This document shows, piece by piece, positions 45,901-58,400 of a DNA stretch of 64,000 nt. The stretch covers positions 1,564,508 through 1,628,507 of the forward strand of contig CM064539.1 in the NCBI GenBank assembly GCA_032716605.1. Reading direction: 5' to 3'. The stretch is from Paralithodes platypus (taxonomy: Eukaryota > Arthropoda > Malacostraca > Decapoda > Lithodidae). Under the pieces are notes generated by a model. That model made no database searches. It worked only from the letters and a program-made list of their open reading frames with translations, and was not told the origin of the DNA. How positions within the stretch are numbered: position 1 is the stretch's first letter; the number at the start of each line of letters is the position of its first letter. The position numbers and the translations under genes were made by a program.

Positions 45901-48900
45901 ATCGCTATGTGGAAACAACACTTTAGCAAAACACAATTACTGTATGAAATAAAAGAACACAAACCACAAGCCAACTATAGGTAGCACCAACGAACTTGAC
46001 AATAATCTTGACCCCTTAACTTCTCATATCTCAAAAGGGCCTGGAGCAAACTGGCTGTAAATATCCACACCTATTTCCTGGTGGACTATTCCTTAATGAT
46101 AGAAATGTCAGCTCGATTGCTTTAATACATTTTGAGTTATGAGAAGTTTAGGGGGTCAAGAAAATTGTCAAGTTCGTTGGCGCGACCTATAATGAATAGT
46201 ATTCTTCTAATCAGCAAGAGAGTAGGTAGCCTATGTGAGAAAAATAAAGAGTGAAGGTACTGTGTGTGAAGGTACTGTAATTTTATCCCAGTTTCTCGAG
46301 AATATTTTTCTTTGGACATGGGCCTATGGCTAACAATTTTGTTTTGTTTTCCAAGTAATCTATATTTTTATTAATTTCACCACAACACCAAACACCTCCA
46401 TTGAAATTAATGAAAGCATATATTATACTGTATGTGATCCACCGGGATTCCAACCTGGGTTATCACACACACATTTCCCCCCCCCGAGTGTAACTGACAC
46501 CGGAACCTCTCCGGGAGGTCGGAGGTCGGGGGAGTGCTGGAGTGACCTTGGTGATCCCTGGTCTCTGGGTCTTCTCCTGGGTGACCTAGATATGTGTGAA
46601 ATTGTGTTTTGCTTTTGTGTGTTCATTATTATTTATTTTGTGTTGTCCCTGTTCGGGCTGTATCTCGAGTCGGCCATCCCCAGCTAATACAAAAATAAAA
46701 ATAAAAATAAAATAGAAAAAATGGGAAATGTTAGAAAATAGAGTAACTGACCTAAGCAAGCTCTTATTCTGAGGCTTGAAGACTAGATCATCCTGGTGGC
46801 TATCATAACCTGGCGTAGGTCGCCGCCTCTGAGCAGCGGTCCGGAATGGTGTGAAGGGGTTAAGCTGAGGAAGGACCTGTTGTTGGGGGCTGTTATTACC
46901 CAGGGTCCGACCTAAGGCACTGGCTCGGGTCTTGGGGCTAAGGGCTCCCTGGCGGATACGGGCTGACAGGGGCTGCGGCTTATTGTATATGGCACGTACA
47001 GGGCTGGTCTTCACCACCGTACTGGAGGACAGCTGGAAGTAAAAAAAATAAAAAAATAAAAAATAAAAAATAAAAAATAAAAAAAGGAAAAGTGAGGATT
47101 GGGCCTGAGTATATAGATAGATAGATACACACTCTAAATATAAACAGTGCTGGGGTAAGTAAATACAGTGCACCCTCTGTATTTAGCAATAAAAAACAAG
47201 GATTTCTCATTAGCTGAAACACATCACAAGACCTTACAGACTTATTCAAAATAAAGCCCTAAAAATCATCACAGGCTGCACAGCTACTATACCTACAGAT
47301 CACCTACATCAAGAAACCAGTCCTTACAGTCAAAGACCACCTGGCTGCAGCCTCCATGAACCAACACCACCCACTACACTACATGGCAACACACCCACAG
47401 ACATCATGAAATATTAAAACAACACCCAGCACACGGCATCACACACAAATATTGTCTTCTCTCCCTCCCTGCGCACCCCAAACCAGCTTCCAAAAGCACA
47501 TCCATACTCACTCTCGCCGTTCCATCCACTCACTCATAGACAACACGCAGCTGCAGGCACGACCTCCCAAAATCCATCCTTCTGAATCCTCCCTTCCTCG
47601 CGAGGACAGAGTCCACCTGGCCAGGCTGAGATGCGGACATCATCCAGCCCTTCTGAGCTATCAGAAGAGACTGGATGACTCCGTCGTTGACTCCTGCCCA
47701 GGTTGTAACACAGCACTCCATACTATTAAACACATCATAGAAGACTGCATTTCACACAACCACTTATGCCAACAACACAATCTACACGCCTCGAGAGCTC
47801 TGTGGGAAAGTCCGACCGTGGCCATGGCCTTCCTTAGTGACTCGGGGCTGTACGACAAGGCAGTTTAGGAAACGACAACAATAACAATTAGCCTTTCACA
47901 TATCACCAAAGGATGAACACAGGAAAGAGAGTAGCCTATCAGAGAACTATCCCAAAAGATAACTGCCTGAAGGAAAGCAGCTGATAATAAGAAGAGTTGT
48001 GTATATATTTACCTTATCAGCCACATCAGGTAGGTGAGTAAGGTAGCCGTGGACTAACGCTGACCGAGCTCCTTGACGCTTCTTGCCAATGTCAGGACCT
48101 ATTAGGCCTCTCAAACTGTCCTGGAGAAGGGCTGCCTTGTCGTATCTGGTGGTAAAACAAATTGTTAGTAGCCTACTCTAGTACAAAAGATAATTTAATA
48201 TGATATATATACATACAGTAGGGTAAGACGGGGTAATTTTTCCGCGATGCTAATGATGTTCATTCAAACGCTGATATCTCTAAAACTATTGAATGGATTC
48301 ACCTGCAGTTTGGCTTAGGTTGCGTTGCAGTTTGGCGGGGCCTGGCGCCAGGGCGCGCGGCGCGTCTGACGGTATGGTCGGGTGTGTGTGGGGGTGTTTG
48401 TGGGTGCGTGCATCTACTGTGGTGGTGCGTGTGACACTGTTGGTAGTCACCGTCAGCTGCTGACTGGTACTTCGCACTAGCACCCTACACGAGACACGTC
48501 CACACCCACACTAAATACCCCGTCTTACCCTACATACATTATAAAGTGAAACTTGCAAAATAAACAAACCAAAACTGGGACGACACAGTATAAAAGCAAA
48601 AGGATTCATCAAAATAAACTAAATAAAAACATCAACTTACTTTGCCCGTTGTAGGTAGTACACAAGGAGGTAGTCATGTGCGGAGGCCGAGGCTGATGTG
48701 TGGAGGTAAGACACCAGGGCCTCCTCCTCTAGGGGACACAGGGGCAGGTGGATCACACTCTCCAACTTCCCTAACTGTTCACAACCTGCACAGAATTAAT
48801 ACACATAGATTTAATAACGTCCCAATATTTTGTTGGCAATATTGCTGGATCTTTTGCAACTATGTCAGTAACTATAGTATATTCGCTGTAAGTAGGCGAA

Positions 48901-51900
48901 AAATCATGACCTCTAACCTCTGTAACTCAAAAAGGACTAGAGCAAATTGGCTGCAAATTTCCATATCTATTCCTTGACTGACTCTTCCCAGATGGTAGGA
49001 ATATTAGTTCAATTACTCTAACCCTTTTTGAGTTACAGAGGATAGAGGTCATGATTTCTGGCCTACTTACAGCGAATAGACTATAGACTGAAGGTAGATT
49101 ATTATAGGTTATAATTCTACAGTATATGAATGAAGAGAAATATGGATAATAAACACCATCTGAGGAAGAGCACTTTATTGACAACGTTTCGCAGATTTTG
49201 GTTAGTTCTTTTGCATTTATCTTGTGTCGTCCCAGTTTTGGTTTGTTTGCTTTGCAAGTTTTACATTATAATAGCTTCATCAGGTCAGATAAAGTGCTCT
49301 TCCTCAGATGGTGTTTATTATCCATTCAACAATTAGAAGTATCTTGCAGAGGTATGGTCACGTTGCAGTGAAAGGATGAGGACAAAATTCCAAAACTGAT
49401 ACATACTGTAGAGATAATATGAAAGAGATCGTTGACAGTGGAATACCATCAATAGTTTAAGAGAAGAAAGTACAAATTATAATGTAAAACTTGCAAAATA
49501 AACAAACCAAAACTTATACGAACACAGTAAAAAGATAAAATAACTAATCAAAATCGCTATGTGTAAACAACGCTTAAGTAAAATAACAATTTATAAATAA
49601 AAGAACACAAAAAAAAATTCTAAGTATTGGATTGAGCTTTGTAGAGAGCAAAAGAATCACAATTGAACAAAGCAATGAAACAAGGGCCACTAAAGAAACA
49701 TCCACTATTGGTAGCGCCAACGAACTTAACCCTTTGGCGCACCTATAGTTTCCAATCAAAGTTTTTCCCACTCCCAAAGTATATCTCAGCTCACTCAGAG
49801 CCAGTTATGTGCCCGGCGATAATTTGTTTCTGTTACGTTTTTATCCACCAAAAAATCCTTGTATTTGGATTAATGAGGTACCATCGGCTTCGTTATTGAT
49901 TGAACTTGAAGATAAGCAAATAAAAACATAGAATAAATACAAAACAACCACATTGGGGCACTCCGAAATAAGAATTGTAAAAAAAAAAGTAAATACCTTA
50001 TCTCCAACTCGCGCTAGCTCAAAATTTTGCCCGCAACATTTTTGATTTGCATACATATATGGAAGCGGAATTTAATGAGGATTCCACTGGTAACTTCAGA
50101 ATTACTATAAACCAAATAGTTACTGAGATACACGAATAAACGTGAAATTATCGAAACACAGACTGAGCTGTACTCTGTTCCCTTCCCAGCCAGCCGTGAG
50201 TAAACGGTTAAACTGAGGGAGTTGCCAATTGTACCCATTGAACTAGACGTAATACTTAATATCTATGCCAAATATGACGCGCGTCAGACGAAAACTTAAT
50301 TTTCGGCGAATATTTTTAAGTTTAATGACTCTTAACGAGTCATCGTGCGCCTAGGAAAAAAATACCTAATGACTCTGAACGAGTCATCGTGCGCCAAAGG
50401 GTTAATAATCTTGATCCCTTAACTGCTCATAACTCAAAAGGGTCTAGAGCAAATTAGCTGTAAATATCCACACCTATTTCCTGGTGAACTCTTCCCAAAT
50501 GATAGAAATGTCAGCCCGATTGCTTTCATTAATTTTGAGTTCTAAGAAGTTAAGGGGTCCAGATTATTGTCATAATCGTTGGCGCTACCTGTACCAACTA
50601 ACCATGAAAGAGATGATGGAGCAAGTCCTGGGCATTGTTGGTGATGCGGTGAGATCGCTGGTAGTGGAACGCCTCCCGGACCAGACCGTTAGCCAATAGT
50701 AGCGTCAGGTGCAGGCGGATGTCGTCCGGCTCTACCTTGGGGGGCTGGCGAATCTGGGCGTAACGCAGGGCGCGACTGCATTCACCCTGGGAAACGCGTA
50801 GATAAATGATAATGTTTATTCTATAATATATTATGCTCAGGCCCAATCCCTACTTACCTTATTATTATATGCTCAGGCCCAATCCCTACTTACCTTATTA
50901 TATGCTCAGGCCCAATCCCTACTTACCTTATTATTATATGCTCAGGCCCAATCCCTACTTACCTTATTATATGCTCAGGCCCAATCCCTACTTACCTTAT
51001 TATATGCTCAGGCCCAATCCCTACTTACCTTATTATTATATGCTCAGGCCCAATCCCTACTTACCTTATTATTATATGCTCAGGCCCAATCCCTACTTAC
51101 CTTATTATATGCTCAGGCCCAATCCCTACTTACCTTATTATTATGCTCAGGCCCAATCCCTACTTACCTTATTATTATATGCTCAGGCCCAATCCCTACT
51201 TACCTTATTATATGCTCAGGCCCAATCCCTACTTACCTTATTATTATATGCTCAGGCCCAATCCCTACTTACCTTATTATTATATGCTCAGGCCCAATCC
51301 CTACTTACCTTATTATATGCTCAGGCCCAATCCCTACTTACCTTATTATATGCTTAGGCCCAATCCCTACTTACCTTATTATATGCTCAGGCCCAATCCC
51401 TACTTGCCTTATTATTATATGCTCAGGCCCAATCCCTACTTACCTTATTATATGCTCAGGCCCAATCCCTACTTACCTTATTATTATATGCTCAGGCCCA
51501 ATCCCTACTTACCTTATTATATGCTCAGGCCCAATCCCTACTTACCTTATTATTATATGCTCAGGCCCAATCCCTACTTACCTTATTATTATATGCTCAG
51601 GCCCAATCCCTACTTACCTTATTATATGCTCAGGCCCAATCCCTACTTACCTTATTATATGCTCAGGCCCAATCCCTACTTACCTTATTATTATATGCTC
51701 AGGCCCAATCCCTACTTACCTTATTATATGCTCAGGCCCAATCCCTACTTACCTTATTATTATATGCTCAGGCCCAATCCCTACTTACCTTATTATTATA
51801 TGCTCAGGCCCAATCCCTACTTACCTTATTATTATATGCTCAGGCCCAATCCCTACTTACCTTATTATATGCTCAGGCCCAATCCCTACTTACCTTATTA

Positions 51901-54900
51901 TATGCTCAGGCCCAATCCCTACTTACCTTATTATTATATGCTCAGGCCCAATCCCTACTTACCTTATTATTTTTCATTGGGGGGGGGGGGGCCCCCAACT
52001 CAAGACAGAGCCAGAATAGGGATAACACAACAGAAAACAATTAACACACAAAAACAAAATACACATTCACACACATCTAGGTCATCCAGAAGACCCAGAG
52101 ACCAGGGTCACCAAACTTGCAATTTGTTTACAAACTAAAACAGGGACACAATATAAGAATCTGTATGACCAGTTACTTTACTAATTCATATCATCACCAA
52201 CCCACCAATTAAATTACAAATAAACCTAATTAATGAAATAAATAAAACCAGCTTGTTACTTTTTTTTTTTTTTTTTTTTTAATATAGTAGTTTAACCAGA
52301 GACTGAACCACCTTACGACTCTCTCATAGGGCTGGCCGTTGGTGACAGTACTTCTATATGCTATAAACAATACAGCACTCTTTTTGTCTTCCCTGGCATC
52401 TACAATACAATAATCTTTTCCCCATAGAAACAATCGGGCTGTAGCTCGCTTGGTACACAGGCCGTAGCTCGGTTGGTAGAGCGCTCGCCTGCTGAGGTTG
52501 AGGGTTCGAGTCTCGGGCCAGCCAGTGTGTTATTGGCAGACGTCAGTGATGTTGGTGAACGGTGCGGTCTAGCAATCTGTGGCAACTATTCACTAAGTCC
52601 CTGATTCATCAGGGCACCCACCCTAGCCCAGCTATTCAGCAGGGAGTGTAAGGTGGTAAAAACTGCATCATCATAGAAACAATGGTGAGTTATCTGCTCA
52701 ACATGTGGCGTTGTGTGTGTGTAAGTGTGAGAGTCCGAGTGTAGGGGTTGAGACAGTGAAGCACGGGAACGAGGTGGCTTCAGAGATGGGGTCGTTTCGG
52801 GCCATGAGTGAGCACCGTGCCTCATGTGAAGGCAAGATGGCAGGTGCTCGTTGTACTCTACGTGATTCACATGTCTCACTCCCTAGACTGGAACAAGACC
52901 TCACAGGCTTCACTGCTCATTGTAAAGCGGTGAATGTTAAGGCTCTCAGCCTATGCCCGAGAGGAAGTAAGTTGGAATATAGAAAATAAAAAAAAAAAAA
53001 AAAAAAAATCAACTAAATATGCTGTCAACCTCTCTTACTATGAACTACATACAAGTTTAAAGACTGTTTTGTCCACAGAGAATGTGGTTAGTCTCACGTC
53101 CTAAATGGCAGCTTTCCAGGCGGCCCTGTCAAGTTCTTTATTTTGAGATCGGACCGGAGTACCCGAGCCCACGTCATTCTAGGTCCACCCCTACGCGCAG
53201 CTCCCCCCACGTTCACAGTCCGGCATTTCTTCACCCAGTTCTGATCATCCATTCTCTTCACATGTCCAAACCAACCAAGTTGGCTCGTGCGCATCACTTC
53301 ACTGACACTCCTAATGCCCAGACGCCTTCTTAATTCCTCGCTCGATACCCTGTCCCTAAGATTAACCCCACACATCCATCTCACCATTCTCTTCTCATTC
53401 CGTTCCATTCTATTGATATCCTCCGCTTTAACCGGCCAAGTCTCCGAGGCACAGGTCATTGCGCTCGTAACACCAAAGGTACAGTATAATAGTGGTGTAT
53501 GTGGTGGATTTTGTTCTTTTATTTCAAATTTGATTTTATTAAGCGTTATTTCCACATAACGATTTTGATTACTTCCTTTGCGTTTATATTGTGTCGTCCC
53601 AGTTTTGGTTTGTTTATTTTGCAAGTTTTACATTATAATACACATTCCCTTTAACTCCTTCTATACCGGCGACATATTTTGTATTTGATTTCAGCTACAT
53701 ATAGACAATTTCATTAAGCTTAGGAAGGGTATCTACCCATTAGAAGGCTATAAACTATCTTAATTAATCCTTTTATCTACCACATATCCTTCCTAAGCTT
53801 CATGAAATTGTCTACATGTAGCTGAAATCAAATACAAGATACGTCACCGGTATAGAAGGGGTTAAGGTGGGGTGGGAGCCCTCTCATGGTCAGGAAAGCC
53901 AGATCAAACAGCATAACATCAAACAGTCACTCCGCACTTCCTTTCTCACTCAATCAGATGTCCACCTACGACTCACCTGGTATAGGAAGGCCTTCAAGAT
54001 ACGTCTGTGTTGTGATGCTGTGAGGTCCGTGGTGTTGACTAAGGGATCCAGCAGTACATTAAACGCTTCCTGCAACAATTAAAAGATATATCAATTACAC
54101 TACCGGCTACGTACCATATGTATATATTCCTCTTAAATAATTATTCAGTTGTATAGTCCTTACAAAAGCATGCAATACATTAACCCACAAAATCCAGGGG
54201 GCTTCATATAATCCCGATCGGTGTGTTCGGGGCCCTTTGGGTACAGGCAAACTTCATAATTCAGTAGCTCCTGATTGAGACCACCTAGAGCAATTTTTTT
54301 TTTTGCAAATTGTAGAACTTTTTGGTGTCTGTAGACTGCCGTTGAGATGACATCGCTCCGATGCGTGGTTGCCGTGTTATGATGATTTTAGCACCTCATT
54401 AGAGACTCATATGAGGCCTCCCGGATTCCTGCCAATTTTTTGTTTTGGCTCATATGAGGCCTCCCAAATTCCGAGGGTTAAACATACACAGAAGACCTGT
54501 TACTTATCGCAATGTTGACTATAACAGCTCTCGTGTGATACCGGCTTAAGTGTGCAGCACATACCTGGAAGTCCTTGTGGTCGAGGAGCCAGAAGGCCTG
54601 GGTGATCTTGATGAGGGACGGAGAGAGAGAGAAACTGGAGGGGTACTTCACCAACTCCTCCACCACACGCACATAACTGTAACATACACACAATCACATG
54701 CGCACATCAGAAACATATATAAAACAAAGCTGGAGTGAGGAAGTATATGGATGAAGGCGGTGATGGTTGGGAGGAGGGGCGTCGACTGACTGGGGACAGA
54801 GGTGCATGGGGGCAGTTCGTTCGTGGCCACCCCTTTGGGAATCACGGCGTCAGGCAATAGATAGATAGGTAAATTTTTGGGGTCTATATATTTAGTATGA

Positions 54901-55443
54901 TACCGGTATATCTTTATCAAATACTAATTTATGAACATATTTTCTTGAAATTAGAGAATAAGTTAATAGCTTCCAAATGTCTAGTACATTGCATAAAATG
55001 TTAAGTAGGAGAGAGAGGGAGAGGGAGAAAGGCAGAGACAGACAGACAGAGAGAGAGAGAGAGAGCAAGAGAGAGGAGAGAACGAGGGAGGAGAGAGAGA
55101 ACAAAATAATAATACTAAATAATTACCCATCAGTGAGCAGTGAGGCCAAATCCAGAAACAGGTACTGGACGATGCGATGTTTGGTGGTGGTGGTGACTTC
55201 ATGGAGGAGGAAGATCGCTAGGAGGGCGTGGAGCGAGGGTGGGGGATACATACCATTACCGTCCTCCTCTAGCCATGTCCGACCCACCGCGCTAATCTCC
55301 CCGCCAGCGCACCCGTCGCCCTTACCGCTTTCCTGGCTCTTTCCGCCGGCCTTTTCTAGTAGTTCGTCGATCATGAGTATCTCGTAGCCATCCAAGGAAG
55401 CGCTTAGGCGCTGAATCTCCGAGCGCCTGTAGAGAAAAGAAAT

Positions 55444-55478
<35 letters not shown>

Positions 55479-58400
55479 GCATGTTACTGCACTTATTTCT
55501 CACAAGCGCCAATTGTTTTTTTTGGCATCTTAGAAATACTTATAGATTTGCTATGTGTTGTTCTTAGCACCTTAAACACCGGATTCTTATAGTAGGTCGG
55601 CACAAAATCGTCCAAATATAACTAGAAAAAAATGAAAAAGACCTCGTGGTACAGAAAGGGTTAAACATACAGCGTGTATTTGTGATTATTTCTGTATACA
55701 GTATACAGTATAAAGGGTAATATACAGTATACAGTATAAAGGGTAATATACAGTATACAGTATAAAGTGTAATATTCTGACCTGTTGTGATATATTCGTG
55801 CCAGGAGCTGTGCCGGGAAGGGGACACTGCCAGGGGTGTCTTCTTGGGAGTCCTCTACTGCTGCTGCTGCTGCTGTTGTTGTTGTTGTTGTTGTTGGTGA
55901 TGCTGACAACAGGCCACAGTGATAGAACCATAACACGGCACTTAAGTGTTGACGCACCAGATGGACAACCTGCACGCGGTTCTCTAATTCTCCCGCACCT
56001 GAAAAATAAGTTCTTAACCCACTGAGCACCAGGCACACCCCGCTTCACGAGTTAAATTATTCCCCACACTATTAATTGAGAGACGCTCACTAGAATCAAA
56101 CTTGAGACATACATTCAGGAGTTCTACAGTGATCATACCTACCGTCTCTAGCTAATGTATATCATTATTGTATCATCCTATGTAACTTGTATTTGTAATG
56201 AAGAACTAAGTTGTTCCCCACACTATAAACCCACAGAGCACCCGGCAATGTAATATAAATGTACACTCCAGGACCAGCAGGTTGTCAAAAAAGAAAATAT
56301 GTTTCCAGAAAACACCTGTCATTAAGGAGTCTTGTCCCCCCCCCCCAAAAAAAAGGAAAAGTGGGGGACGTACTCTGCAGTGTGATGTGGTTGGTGTGAG
56401 CGTAGTTCCTGATGGAGGTGATGGTGGTGGTGAGGGAGGCCAGGCTGGTTAGGTTCTGGTGTAAGGACGTCATGTTGTCACCGCTCAGGATGCCACACTC
56501 GGGGTAGAACAACGGTACACCTTCCACGGAGATATAACAAGAAAACATTAGAGGTATAGTATAGGTAATGTTTGAGAAAAAATATAAAATTATATAAGGT
56601 ACGGGAACTCTAACTCTTATATTATTATTTTTTTTTCTCACCAACCAACTCTACTTCTAAACTCAATAAATGAAATCAACAAATACATGTGGCACTCCAA
56701 GGACTCGAACCTAGGATACTCGCATCGAGATTCCGCGCACTATGCATTACGCTATCAAGACAGTTAAATAAATATGCACAAGACTACGATTTATTATGCA
56801 GCTTCGAATAGTACAAAAAACATACAGCAGATGTCAACTTACAGAGAGCATCATCAGCCGCCTTAATACTGGTGACGCGGCCCCATGCCCAGTCAAGGAG
56901 GACGGGGAGAGAGCAACCCAACGAGGCAAAGCGGCCCTCGGCAAACTCGGCCACACACTGCTCCAATAGGGACGTTAACTGATGATCCAGCGCCACGTTT
57001 AGCAGTGCCTCACGTTCATGTACCTGGTCAAAAAGGGAACTTACGATTATTTTTAACTAGTTTTGTTTTTGTTTGCCTACATCCATACGAACAGCCTGTG
57101 TACATAATCTTTGTCAAAATGATATGCATAAGGTTAAATAGGTGATTAACCCACAAAATCCAGGGGGCCTCATATCATCCCGATTGGTGTGAACGGGGCA
57201 ATTTGGGTAAAGGCAAACTTCATAATTCAGTAGCTACTGATTGAGACTACCTAGAGCAATCATTTGTTTTGCAAATTGTAGAACTTTTTGTTATCTGTAG
57301 ACTGCCGATGAGATGACATCGCTACGACGCGTGGTTCCCGAGTTATGAGGATGTTAGATTTTGCTTCATATGAGGTCTCCTGGATTCCTGCCGATTTTTA
57401 GTTTTGCCTCATATGAGGCCTCCCGGATTCCGAGGGTTAAGGTAAGTCTAATCACTACCTGTACTACTAGTTCATTAATATCTCATTCCTTATCAACTAT
57501 GGAACATAAGGTATTGATAAACTGACCATAGCCGAGGGAGTGGTTGGCGTGGCAGCAATGGGGTCCGCCGAGGTGGGTAGGAGGCCAGCAAAGACACAGT
57601 AAGCGTAGGCCTCCTCTGGGGTCACTACAGCCGAGGGTCCACGACAGGTTAGGAACGTCAGAGCTGCTTGTTGGGCACTTGGACAACGGTATTCCACCAG
57701 CCCTTCACTTGTTAACAGGTGGGCATCTAGGAAAAGGAGGATTTGATCAAATTAATAGAGAAGAGAGTACCTCAATTAAAATGTAAAACTTGCAAACTAA
57801 ACAAACCAAAACTGGGACGATACAAGATAAAGGTAAAATAACTTATCAAAATTGCAATGTGGAAATAAAGCTTACAAAAATAAAAGAACACAATCCACCA
57901 CATAGGGTGTACATTACTACATGAGCAACTTAATCTGGTTCCCAAGCAAACTAATCACACATATAACAACGCACTATCATCACGTTCAAGGAATATATTT
58001 GTTATTAATTTCACAACACCAAACTCCTCCAATGAAATTAATGAAAGCATATATTTATGTGATCCACCAGGATTCGAACCCGGGTTATCACACACAGATT
58101 TTTAGACACTTTAAGCATTACACCACCAAGACGGTTAAATTAATGAAAGTATTTATGTGTCAATTTGGGAAGTATGGGATGTTCTGGTAAATTTGACTAA
58201 ACTCTGCATGAATAAAGAAACTACAATTAGTGTCAAAATGTTCTATTAAAATAAAATAAAATATATAGAGCAATAGATAGACTCACCATAAGAGAGTGCA
58301 GCGGGGTACCAATCAGTGTCGTTACACGTGCGTGAAGTGTGTCGTGACCATGATGCCTGTCTTGGGGTAGCACCTAACACAACCTCCCCTCCGCCACTAC

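Noticed and set aside
50833..52138. Long MLRPNPYLPYY-repeat open frames on the plus strand
   Set aside because: They are translations of the 30-33-bp minisatellite, have no start context or splice structure, and lie antisense in an ELYS intron.
52450..52525. Functional tRNA gene
   Set aside because: A and B boxes are present, but the acceptor stem (GGCCGTA) has no complementary 3' strand, and a partial duplicate of the head sits next to it; a SINE is more likely.
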